From: DAOMFB01 sp963801475
GTDB lineage: Bacteria; Acidobacteriota; Thermoanaerobaculia; UBA5066
Direction: 5' to 3'
Length of the DNA stretch: 64,000 nt
NCBI GenBank assembly: GCA_963801475.1
Contig: CAWDEX010000002.1
Coordinates: 62,001-126,000 of the forward strand
In this document: positions 43,913 to 51,522 of the stretch, one piece after another
Numbering within the stretch: the first letter of the stretch is position 1
Layout: every line of letters begins with the position of its first letter
Position numbers and translations under genes: made by a program
Notes under the pieces: model-generated
What the model was told of the DNA's origin: nothing
The model's database searches: none
Seen by the model: the letters and a program-made list of their open reading frames with translations, nothing else

Positions 43913-45920
43913 ATCTCCGGGGGCTCTGTCGGGCGAGGGCAGCGAGAAGAGCCTTCGCCTGCGGGTAGTCCGGTCGGAGCCTGAGCGCCTCCTCCGCGAG
44001 CCGCCGGGCCTCGACGAGCCGCCCCCCTTCCGCGTACAGGACCGCGAGGTTCTGGCGGGCAGAAGCACTCGTCGCGTCGAGCCGGACGACCTGCTCGAGC
44101 GCCGTGATAGCGGCCGCGTTCTTCCCTTCCTTCAGCAGCTCCACGGCCTGCGTCTCGAGGCCGTAGACCGCCCTCGGCTCGAGCGCTCCCGGCGCAATCG
44201 CCTCGAGTGTCGTGGCCGCGGCCCGCTCGTCGCCCGAGGAGAGAAGCGCCTCCCCGAGCTTGAGAAGAATGGCCGGCTGGCCGGGGTCAATCTCGAGCGC
44301 GCCCCGGTAGGAGCCGATCGCCTCCGGCAGGCGCCCCGCGGCCTGCCACGCCTGGCCGGTGCGGAAGAGAAGGATCCCCTTCTCCGGGTGGCGCGGCAGG
44401 AGCCCCGTGAGCCGCCTCTTCGCTTCGTCGAACTTCCCCGTCTCGATCTCGACGAGGACGATCTCGGCCTCCTCGTTCGTCCGGCCGTCGTCGATCCCGA
44501 GGTTCCAGCCCGAGAGAATCGCCAGCGGCAACAGCGCGGCGGCCGCCCCGGCCAGCGGCTTCCACCGGCGCGCCGCCACCGCCTCCCCGGCGAAGGCGAG
44601 CGCCCCTCCCGCGCCGATCGCGAGCGGGACGAAGAGAGGCAGCCGGTAGCGCGAGGAGACGAAGAAGAGAGCGACGGAGAAGGCGTAGACGGGAACGAAC
44701 GTCAGCCAGACCGCGAAAGAGGCCTGCGGCTCAAGCGCGAAACGCCAACCGAGGCCGAGAAGGCCCAGCGGAACGAGGAGCCACGCGCCGACGACGAGGA
44801 ACCGGAGCGCCGACGACTCCTCCCGCGCATACCAGTCGTAGCTGAAGTTGAGCGGGACTTCGGCCGCGTTGAAGACGAGCGCGAGCTTCCGGAGGAAGAG
44901 CCGGGCCGCGTCGCCCGGGTGCTGCCGCATCCAGGAGAGCGCGAGGCGCGTGAAGTGCGCGGAGACCTCGCGGACCGACAGCGGCCGCCCCTCGGCGGCC
45001 TCGGCCACCTTCCGCGCGTCGGCCGCCTGCCCGGCGATCGCCGGGGTGATCCCGTCCAGGAACCGGTACGTCCCCCGCGCCTCCGGGCCGTTCCCGATGA
45101 GGAAGTTCAGCCCGCCGTGCGAGGAGATCAGGATCGGCTCGCCCGACACGGTGAGGTTCCGCAGGGTGACGGGGGCGATGGCGAGGGCGACGCCGAACGC
45201 GAACGTTGCCGCGGGCCGCCACGTCCGAAGAGGAATTTCGTCTGAAGAGAAGGCCGATGGTGAGCCGGCCCGGCGGGGCGCAAGGAGTGGCGCCAGCGCG
45301 AGCGCCAGTGCTACGGCTGCCACGGCAAGGAGCGCGTTCGGCCGGTTGAGCGCGAAAAGGCCCCCGGCCCCACCGGTCGCCATCCAGATGGCCCACGACC
45401 GAGAACCGCCGGCCGGCGCGCCTTCTCCCTTTACCTTCGAAGAAAGACTCCCTGACGTGAGCCCCACAGAAAGCAGGAAAAGGAACAGAGCCGTCAGGAA
45501 CGGGTCGAGGGCGGCCTGGAGGATGACCACCTCGTGGAAGGTCACGATGCCGGTGAGGGCGAACAGAACTCCGGACAGCAGAGCCGCCCTCTCGTCGAAG
45601 AACCGCCGGGCGGTGAGGACGACGAGGGCCACCGCCGCCGTGCCGAGGAAGATCTGGATCAGCTTCGGGGCGAAAAGCGAACCTCCGCTCGCGGCGAGGA
45701 TCGGCGCGAGGAAGTAGACGTAGAGGGGCGAGACGAAGAAGGGCTCCTTCCCGAGGAGTACGTCGCCCGTGGCCACGTCGACCGCGAGGCGGACGTAGAC
45801 CCCCGAGTCGAGCGTGGCGTCGGGCTGAAGGAGCGGATGGCCGTCGAACGCGAGAAGGACCGCCAGCTTGAGCGCGAACGCCGCGGCGAGGAGCAGGGGG
45901 AGGCGCTGGCGGCGCGGCAT
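43911..45920 (-). CDS. GT39-like membrane glycosyltransferase with C-terminal TPRs
   Basis: The 669-residue protein starts at MPRRQRL. About ten hydrophobic segments lie in residues 8-480. The first loop contains DSGVYVRLAVDV and later FFVSPLYVYFLAPI, which resemble the acidic motif and loop of PMT/GT39-type polyprenyl-phosphate-sugar transferases. The last about 180 residues form TPR-like helices (AIGSYRGALEIDPGQPAILL, SARQNLAVLYAEGGRLVEAR). A role in envelope glycosylation is inferred; acceptor and sugar are unknown. It is divergent from the sugar-kinase operon. Confidence 0.75.
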   Translation of the reverse strand: MPRRQRLPLLLAAAFALKLAVLLAFDGHPLLQPDATLDSGVYVRLAVDVATGDVLLGKEPFFVSPLYVYFLAPILAASGGSLFAPKLIQIFLGTAAVALVVLTARRFFDERAALLSGVLFALTGIVTFHEVVILQAALDPFLTALFLFLLSVGLTSGSLSSKVKGEGAPAGGSRSWAIWMATGGAGGLFALNRPNALLAVAAVALALALAPLLAPRRAGSPSAFSSDEIPLRTWRPAATFAFGVALAIAPVTLRNLTVSGEPILISSHGGLNFLIGNGPEARGTYRFLDGITPAIAGQAADARKVAEAAEGRPLSVREVSAHFTRLALSWMRQHPGDAARLFLRKLALVFNAAEVPLNFSYDWYAREESSALRFLVVGAWLLVPLGLLGLGWRFALEPQASFAVWLTFVPVYAFSVALFFVSSRYRLPLFVPLAIGAGGALAFAGEAVAARRWKPLAGAAAALLPLAILSGWNLGIDDGRTNEEAEIVLVEIETGKFDEAKRRLTGLLPRHPEKGILLFRTGQAWQAAGRLPEAIGSYRGALEIDPGQPAILLKLGEALLSSGDERAAATTLEAIAPGALEPRAVYGLETQAVELLKEGKNAAAITALEQVVRLDATSASARQNLAVLYAEGGRLVEARRLAEEALRLRPDYPQAKALLAALARQSPRR

Positions 45921-45990
45921 CGTCTCGGAGGTTAATCGTTCCCGGATCCGGCCGCCCGGCCGCCCGCCGCGTTTCGCTAAGCTACGGGCG

Positions 45991-46932
45991 ATGCCATCCC
46001 TCTTCATCGGCGTCGACGGCGGCGGAAGCCACACCCGCGCCGTGGCAGCCGGGGAAGACCTCGTCCCGAAAGGGCGCGGCTCCGCGGGCCCCGCGAACGC
46101 CGTCACGCGGCCCTTTCCCCGCGTCGTGGCTGCCGTCTCCGAGGCCGTAACCGACGCGGCGCGGGCCGCCGGAATCGACCCCGCAGACGCCGAGGGGATC
46201 GCCTGCGGGCTCGCCGGCATCGACACGGCCGGGATCGCCCACCGGGTCGTGGCGGCCCTCGACGAGGCCTACGGAAGCGGAAAGACGCTCGTCACGAACG
46301 ACGCGCGGATCGCCCTGGCCGGGGCCGTGGCTGGACCGGTGGACGGGCCGGGGATCGTCCTGATCGCCGGCACGGGGGCGATCGCCTTCGGACGCGGAAC
46401 GGACGGGACCGAGGAGAGGGCCGGCGGCTGGGGGTCGATCATCGGAGACGAGGGGTCGGGCTACGCCATCGCCCGGCGCGGCCTCGCGGCCGTCGTCCGG
46501 AGCCTCGACGGGCGGGGGCCGCCCACGAGAATTCGCGAGCTTCTCTTCGCCTCGGAGGGAATGACTTCTTCCGACGAGCTTCTGCACCGGATCTATCGGA
46601 CGGACGGAGGCGCGGCCGACGTCGCGGCCTACTTTCCTCTCGTGATGGCCGCGGCGAAAGAGGGGGACGCCGTGGCGCTCGGGATCCTCGCCGAGGCGGG
46701 CGACGAGCTGGCCCTGGCGGCCGTGACGGTCATCCGGAAGCTCCGCCTGGAGCGGGAGGCCTTCGACGTGGCCACCGTGGGGGGCGTCTTCTCGGCCGGA
46801 GAGCTGATCCTCGGACCGCTCCGGGCTCAGATCCACTCCGCCGCGCCGGGAGCGCGCCTCCACCCGCCGGTCTACCCCCCCGAGATCGGCGCGGTCCGAC
46901 TCGCCCTCGCCCGGGCGGGCGTTCCGCGATGA
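45991..46932 (+). CDS. BadF/BadG-family sugar kinase (probable MurNAc/GlcNAc kinase)
   Basis: This 313-residue ASKHA-fold ATPase shows phosphate-1 GVDGGGSHTRAV, phosphate-2 LIAGTGAIAFGR, GGWGSIIGDEGSGYAIARRG and adenosine motif VATVGGVFSAGELI. This is the BadF/BcrA group that includes N-acetylglucosamine kinases and MurK. The next gene, murQ, overlaps by 4 bp, followed by nagA. It therefore most likely phosphorylates MurNAc and/or GlcNAc released from cell-wall turnover. No PTS component is nearby, consistent with kinase-based entry. Confidence 0.83.
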   Translation: MPSLFIGVDGGGSHTRAVAAGEDLVPKGRGSAGPANAVTRPFPRVVAAVSEAVTDAARAAGIDPADAEGIACGLAGIDTAGIAHRVVAALDEAYGSGKTLVTNDARIALAGAVAGPVDGPGIVLIAGTGAIAFGRGTDGTEERAGGWGSIIGDEGSGYAIARRGLAAVVRSLDGRGPPTRIRELLFASEGMTSSDELLHRIYRTDGGAADVAAYFPLVMAAAKEGDAVALGILAEAGDELALAAVTVIRKLRLEREAFDVATVGGVFSAGELILGPLRAQIHSAAPGARLHPPVYPPEIGAVRLALARAGVPR

Positions 46933-47786
46933 GCGAGACGCTGACGCTTCTCCGGCGCCTCTCCGACGCCGACCGCGACGTGCCGGGGCGGGTCGCCGCG
47001 GCGCTTCCCGACGTCGCGCGGGCGACAGACGCGATCGCCGCGCGGCTTTCGAACGGTGGGCGCTGGTTCTATGTCGGCGCGGGGACGAGCGGCCGGCTGG
47101 GTACCCTCGATGCCGCCGAGATCCCGGCGACCTTCGGGACCGATCCGTCGCTCGTCGTCGCCCTGATGGCGGGAGGCCCGCGGGCGCTCCGCGAATCGGT
47201 GGAGGGGGCCGAGGACGACGAAGCCGCCGGGGAGACGGATCTGGAGGCGGCCGGCCTGACGTCGCGCGACGCCGTCGTCGGCATCGCCGCGAGCGGCGCG
47301 ACCCCCTACGTCCGCGCCGCGGTCCGGCACGCGAGGAAGAAAGGGGCGCTCACGGTGGCGGTCGTTTGCCGCCCTGCCACGCCTCTTCTTTCCGAGGCCG
47401 AGATCCCGATCCTCGTCGATGTCGGCCCGGAGGTCCTGAAGGAATCCTCCCGGATGCGGGCCGGGACGGCGCAGAAGCTCGTCTTGAACATGCTCTCGAC
47501 GGCCGTCATGGCGAAAAGAGGCCTCGTCTACCGCGACGAGATGGTCGCCATGAAGCCGACGAACGAGAAGCTCAGGCGCCGCGCCGTCCGGATCGTCTCG
47601 GAGCTGGCCGGAACGACCGAAGAGAACGCCGAGAGAATTCTCAGAGAGAGCAACTGGCATCTCCCGACGGCCCTCGTCGCCGCGAAATGGGGGCTCACTT
47701 GCGAGGTCGCCCGTCTCTTTCTTTCAAAGAAGGGGAACAACGTCGCGCTTGCGCTGAGTTCATCCCCGAGGCGAGACGGGTCGTGA
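46929..47786 (+). CDS. murQ: N-acetylmuramic acid 6-phosphate etherase
   Basis: This 285-residue SIS-domain enzyme cleaves the lactyl ether of MurNAc-6-phosphate to GlcNAc-6-phosphate and D-lactate. Conserved stretches: FYVGAGTSGRLGTLDAAEIP, FGTDPSLVVALMAGG, VVGIAASGATPYV and NMLSTAVMAKRGLVY. A short C-terminal helical part follows (ENAERILRESNWHLPTALV). Overlap with the kinase upstream (ATGA) and nagA downstream (GTGA) indicates one operon for muropeptide sugar recycling. Confidence 0.9.
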   Translation: MSETLTLLRRLSDADRDVPGRVAAALPDVARATDAIAARLSNGGRWFYVGAGTSGRLGTLDAAEIPATFGTDPSLVVALMAGGPRALRESVEGAEDDEAAGETDLEAAGLTSRDAVVGIAASGATPYVRAAVRHARKKGALTVAVVCRPATPLLSEAEIPILVDVGPEVLKESSRMRAGTAQKLVLNMLSTAVMAKRGLVYRDEMVAMKPTNEKLRRRAVRIVSELAGTTEENAERILRESNWHLPTALVAAKWGLTCEVARLFLSKKGNNVALALSSSPRRDGS

Positions 47787-48697
47787 CGGAGGTTTCGGGT
47801 CTCGTCGACCTGCACATCCACGGAGGGTTCGGGATCGACGTTCTGACGGCGAAGGCTGAGGGACTCGACGTCCTCGCCCGGGGGCTCGCGTTGCGGGGCG
47901 TCTCCGGCTTCGTCCCGACGCTCGTCCCCGTCCCTCTCGACGACATGCATGCCACCGTCGCGCGGCTCGCGGCGTGGATGACGACGCGAAAGGAGGGAGA
48001 CGGTCGGGGCGCCCTGCCGCTCGGAATCCACTTCGAGGGGCCGTTCGTGAACCCCGCCCGGGCGGGCGCGCTGCACGGCGATGCCCTGCTGGACGGAAAC
48101 GACGAACGACGCGTGGCCGCCTTCTTCGAGGCCGCCGGGCGCTTCCCCGGCCGGGGGGTCGTGACGCTGGCTCCGGAGATTCCGGGGGGCCTCGACCTCG
48201 TGCGCGAGTTCGTCCGGCGCGGCTTCGTCGTCGCCCTCGGCCACACAGAGGCCGACGCGCGGACCCTCGACCGGGCGGCGGAGGCCGGGGCGCGGCACCT
48301 GACCCATTTCGGCAACGCCATGAAGCCGCTTCACCACCGCGACGTCGGCCCGATCGGCTGGGGCCTCGCCAGCGAGGCCGTCACCCTGGACGTCATCGCC
48401 GATCTCCACCACCTCTCGGCCGACATGCTCCGGCTCGTCTGGAAGGCGAAGGGCCCGGAAAGGGTGGCCCTGATCAGCGACGCCGTCCCGGCGGCCGGGC
48501 TCCCCGACGGCCGGTATCCCGTCTGGGGCGAGACGCTGACGCTCCGGGAGGGGACCGTCCGGAACGCCACGGGAAACCTCGCCGGAAGCGCCGCGATGCT
48601 CGACGAGTGCGCCGACCGGCTGGCATCGTGCGGGATTCCCCGCGAGGCCGCGTTCCGGAGCGCCTCGGCGGTCCCCCGGCGGATTCTCGACCTCTAG
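47783..48697 (+). CDS. nagA: N-acetylglucosamine-6-phosphate deacetylase (short form)
   Basis: The 304-residue enzyme starts at GTG in a GTGA overlap with murQ. Active-site motifs are present: DLHIHGG, IHFEGPFVNPARAGAL, LGHTEADARTLD, HLTHFGNAMKPLHHR and the catalytic Asp in LISDAVPAAG. It is shorter than typical NagA (about 380 residues) because the N-terminal part of the small beta-sandwich domain is missing. It starts almost directly at the metal-binding strand. The reaction is GlcNAc-6-P to GlcN-6-P; GlcN-6-P deaminase is not in the window. Confidence 0.85.
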   Translation: MTEVSGLVDLHIHGGFGIDVLTAKAEGLDVLARGLALRGVSGFVPTLVPVPLDDMHATVARLAAWMTTRKEGDGRGALPLGIHFEGPFVNPARAGALHGDALLDGNDERRVAAFFEAAGRFPGRGVVTLAPEIPGGLDLVREFVRRGFVVALGHTEADARTLDRAAEAGARHLTHFGNAMKPLHHRDVGPIGWGLASEAVTLDVIADLHHLSADMLRLVWKAKGPERVALISDAVPAAGLPDGRYPVWGETLTLREGTVRNATGNLAGSAAMLDECADRLASCGIPREAAFRSASAVPRRILDL

Positions 48698-48740
48698 ATT
48701 TCACGCCCCCCTTCTGACATCCTTACCGCAGAAAGCACCC

Positions 48741-49076
48741 ATGGAACTCTCGACTCGTGAGGACGGTCGGGTCACGATCGTCTCGGTCTCCGGGGACCTC
48801 GTCATCGGGGACTCGGAGGCCGCGTTCAAGAAGGAGGTCCTCCGTCTCCTCGAGCAGGGGAAAGTCGACCTCCTCATCGATTGCACGGACCTCCGCCTCG
48901 TCGATTCGACGGGCCTCGGCGCGCTCGTCAGAGCCATGACGACGTCCCAGAGCGAGGGGGGCCAGGCCAAGCTTCTCGGCGTGGGCCCGCATCTGAAAAA
49001 GCTCCTGGAGATGACGAAGCTCGACTCCGTCTTCGAGATCTTCGACGACCGCGAGCAGGCCGTCTCCAGCTTCTGA
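48741..49076 (+). CDS. STAS-domain anti-sigma factor antagonist
   Basis: The 111-residue protein is a single STAS domain (SpoIIAA/RsbV-like): VTIVSVSGDLVIGDSE at the N-terminus and LLIDCTDLRLVDSTGLGALV, with the phosphoacceptor-type Ser in DSTG. Usually such proteins are controlled by phosphorylation by an anti-sigma kinase, none of which is here. It lies 25 bp upstream of the GAF-HlyD gene, so it may be cotranscribed with the putative exporter and help regulate it. Confidence 0.83.
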   Translation: MELSTREDGRVTIVSVSGDLVIGDSEAAFKKEVLRLLEQGKVDLLIDCTDLRLVDSTGLGALVRAMTTSQSEGGQAKLLGVGPHLKKLLEMTKLDSVFEIFDDREQAVSSF

Positions 49077-49101
49077 CCTGGAGAGGCGCCAGGAGTCCTA
49101 C

Positions 49102-51522
49102 ATGCCACAGGATCCGGGCCGGGGAGGGTCACCGCTGGAAGGCGCCGAGATCAGGGCTCTGGCGGAGCTGGCCCTCTGCGAGAGCCTCGCGCAGACTTCG
49201 GGATGGGCGGCCCGGTGGAGCGCGGAACTGACGGGTGCGGACGCGGCCCTTCTCTGGGCGCCGGACGCGCTCCATCCCTCGTTCCTCTGCATCGCTGCCT
49301 TCGGCGCCGGGACCGAGCGAGTCGTCAGACGGTCGGTTTCGCGGGAGACGGGTCTCGTGCACGAACTGGTCCGGGACCGGGTGCCGGTCCTCCTCCAGGC
49401 CGACCAGCTCGCCTCGACGGACGACCCCTTCCTGAAGGTCATCCCTACTCCGACGGTCGCGTGCCTCTTCGTGCCACTCCAGGCGGAGAGGATCGTCGTG
49501 GGGATCGTCGCGCTCGCCTTCCATCGGATGCCTGACCGGAGCGTCCTCCAGAACCTCCAGGGGTTCCTCAAGCACGCGACGCCCGCCCTCGCCCGGGCTC
49601 TCCGCGCGGAGCGGAAGACGAGCGGAATGCTTTACGCCATCGAGCGCCTGACGAGCCTCTACGACCTGACCAAGGCCTTCGGCTCCACGATCGACCTCGC
49701 CGAGCTCTCGGCGATCATCGCCCACAAGGCCGCTGACTTCATGAGCGCCGAGGTGGCGTCGCTCTGGACGCTCGACCCGGCGGCCGGCGAGGTGACGCTG
49801 GCCGCGACGGCGGTCAACGTCAACTACGACATCCCCGCGCCGCCCGAGGCCGTGGGAGGCTCCGTCGTCGGAGACGTCCTCGCCGAGCGGACGCCCCTGC
49901 GACGGCAGGACCTCGCCGAGGACGACCCGGTCCGGCTCGAGAACCCCGACTACCCGGTCCGTTCCATTCTCGCCGTTCCGCTCATCGAGGATGACGTGCC
50001 CGTCGGCGCGATCGTCGTCGTCAACAAGCGAGGGCGGCATCCCGAGTTCACCGGGGCCGACGAGGAGCTCCTCGTCGACATCGAGCGGCAGGCCGTCCGG
50101 GCGCTGCACAACGCGCGCCAGCACGAGGCCGAGAAGAAGGTTGCCGAGCTGGACGCCCTCCTCGCCGTCAGCCGCGAGATCACCTCCACCCTCGACCTCG
50201 ACAAGGTGATGCGGGCCATCGTGAACGCCAGCGCCGCGCTCGTGACGTACGACCGGGCGGCCATCGCGATCCTCTCCCGCGGGCAGCTCCGGATCGGGGC
50301 GGTCTCCGGGACGATGGAGGTGGACCGGAAGGACCCGTCGGTGAAGCGGACGGAAGAGCTTCTCGAGTGGGTCTTCTGGGGCGGGCAGAACGTCGCGGTG
50401 ACGCGGCAGGAAGACGGCACGATCGAGACCGACCGCCCCGAGACGGAGGAGAAGTTCCGCGCCTTCTTCGAGGCGAGCGGCCGGAACGCCTTCTACGGGG
50501 TGCTCCTCGAGGACGAGGAGGGGAAGCTGGGCGTCCTCGGGTTCGAGTGCGACGAGCCCCTCGCCTTCGACGAGGGGACCCGCGACCTCCTGCAGATCCT
50601 CGTGAACCAGGCCACCGTGGCCGTCCGGAACGCCCAGCTCTACCAGAAGGTGCCGCTGCCCGGCTTCCTCCGGCCAATTGCCGAGCGGACGCGGAAGCTC
50701 CGGGAGCTGTCGGGAAGCCGGCAGCGCCAGTGGGCGATCGGGGCCGCAGTCGTCCTGCTGCTCCTCGTCCTCGTGCCGTGGAACGTCCGTGTCGCCGGGC
50801 CGGCTCGGGCCGTGCCCGGCCGGCGCATTCCGGTGACGGCGTACGTGGAAGGCGTCGTGGCCAGCCTGCAGCACCGCGAGGGAGACGTCGTATCCGTGGG
50901 TGACGTGATCGCGACGCTCAAGGACGACACCTACCGCGCGGCGGCGGCCGAGGCCCGCGCCGCCGAGCAGATCGCCGAGTCCGACGTGGCACGTCACCGT
51001 GCGGACGGAAACGCGGCCGCGATGGGGCAGGCCCTCTCCCGCCGCGACGAGCTGCGCGCACGGGCGGCCTGGGCCGAGGAGCGCCTTGCGTTCACACAGC
51101 TCCGCGCGCCCGAGGCGGGGATCATCCTGACGCCTCGCCTCGACGAACGGGTCGGCCAGCTCCTCGCGGCCGGCGCGGAGTTTGCCGTCCTGGCGGAGAC
51201 GTCCTCCCTTCTCGTCGAGGTCGCGATCCCGGAGCGCGACGCGACGCGCCTCGCCGAAGGTCAGCCGGTCTCCGTCAAGATGAACTCCTTCCCCGCCCGG
51301 ACGTTCCGGGGCACGCTGTCGCGTGTCGGCGCCGCCGTCCAGCAGGAGGGGAACGAACGGTTCCTCATCGCCGAGACGCGGATCGAGAACCCCGCGGGCG
51401 CACTGAAACCGGGCATGCTCGGGTCGGCGAAAGTGTCCACGGGACGCCAGCCGCTCCTCGTGGCGCTTCTCCGCCGTCCCGCACGCTGGGCCGCTTCGAG
51501 GATCTGGCCCCTTCTGCCGTGA
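49102..51522 (+). CDS. Multi-GAF membrane protein with HlyD-type adaptor domain
   Basis: The 806-residue protein has an unusual domain order. The N-terminal about 530 residues hold three GAF-like domains (one about 20-165, one about 190-345 with ILAVPLIEDDVPVGAIVVVN, one about 360-525 with ILVNQATVAVRNAQLY). A single TM helix follows (WAIGAAVVLLLLVLVPW, about 545). The periplasmic part is a HlyD/lipoyl-like adaptor (VAGPARAVPGRRIPVTAYVE, VASLQHREGDVVSVGDVIAT, LRAPEAGIILTP). It is coupled by ATGA-type overlap with the M50 protein gene. It looks like a ligand-sensing subunit of an export complex (inference). Confidence 0.8.
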   Translation: MPQDPGRGGSPLEGAEIRALAELALCESLAQTSGWAARWSAELTGADAALLWAPDALHPSFLCIAAFGAGTERVVRRSVSRETGLVHELVRDRVPVLLQADQLASTDDPFLKVIPTPTVACLFVPLQAERIVVGIVALAFHRMPDRSVLQNLQGFLKHATPALARALRAERKTSGMLYAIERLTSLYDLTKAFGSTIDLAELSAIIAHKAADFMSAEVASLWTLDPAAGEVTLAATAVNVNYDIPAPPEAVGGSVVGDVLAERTPLRRQDLAEDDPVRLENPDYPVRSILAVPLIEDDVPVGAIVVVNKRGRHPEFTGADEELLVDIERQAVRALHNARQHEAEKKVAELDALLAVSREITSTLDLDKVMRAIVNASAALVTYDRAAIAILSRGQLRIGAVSGTMEVDRKDPSVKRTEELLEWVFWGGQNVAVTRQEDGTIETDRPETEEKFRAFFEASGRNAFYGVLLEDEEGKLGVLGFECDEPLAFDEGTRDLLQILVNQATVAVRNAQLYQKVPLPGFLRPIAERTRKLRELSGSRQRQWAIGAAVVLLLLVLVPWNVRVAGPARAVPGRRIPVTAYVEGVVASLQHREGDVVSVGDVIATLKDDTYRAAAAEARAAEQIAESDVARHRADGNAAAMGQALSRRDELRARAAWAEERLAFTQLRAPEAGIILTPRLDERVGQLLAAGAEFAVLAETSSLLVEVAIPERDATRLAEGQPVSVKMNSFPARTFRGTLSRVGAAVQQEGNERFLIAETRIENPAGALKPGMLGSAKVSTGRQPLLVALLRRPARWAASRIWPLLP

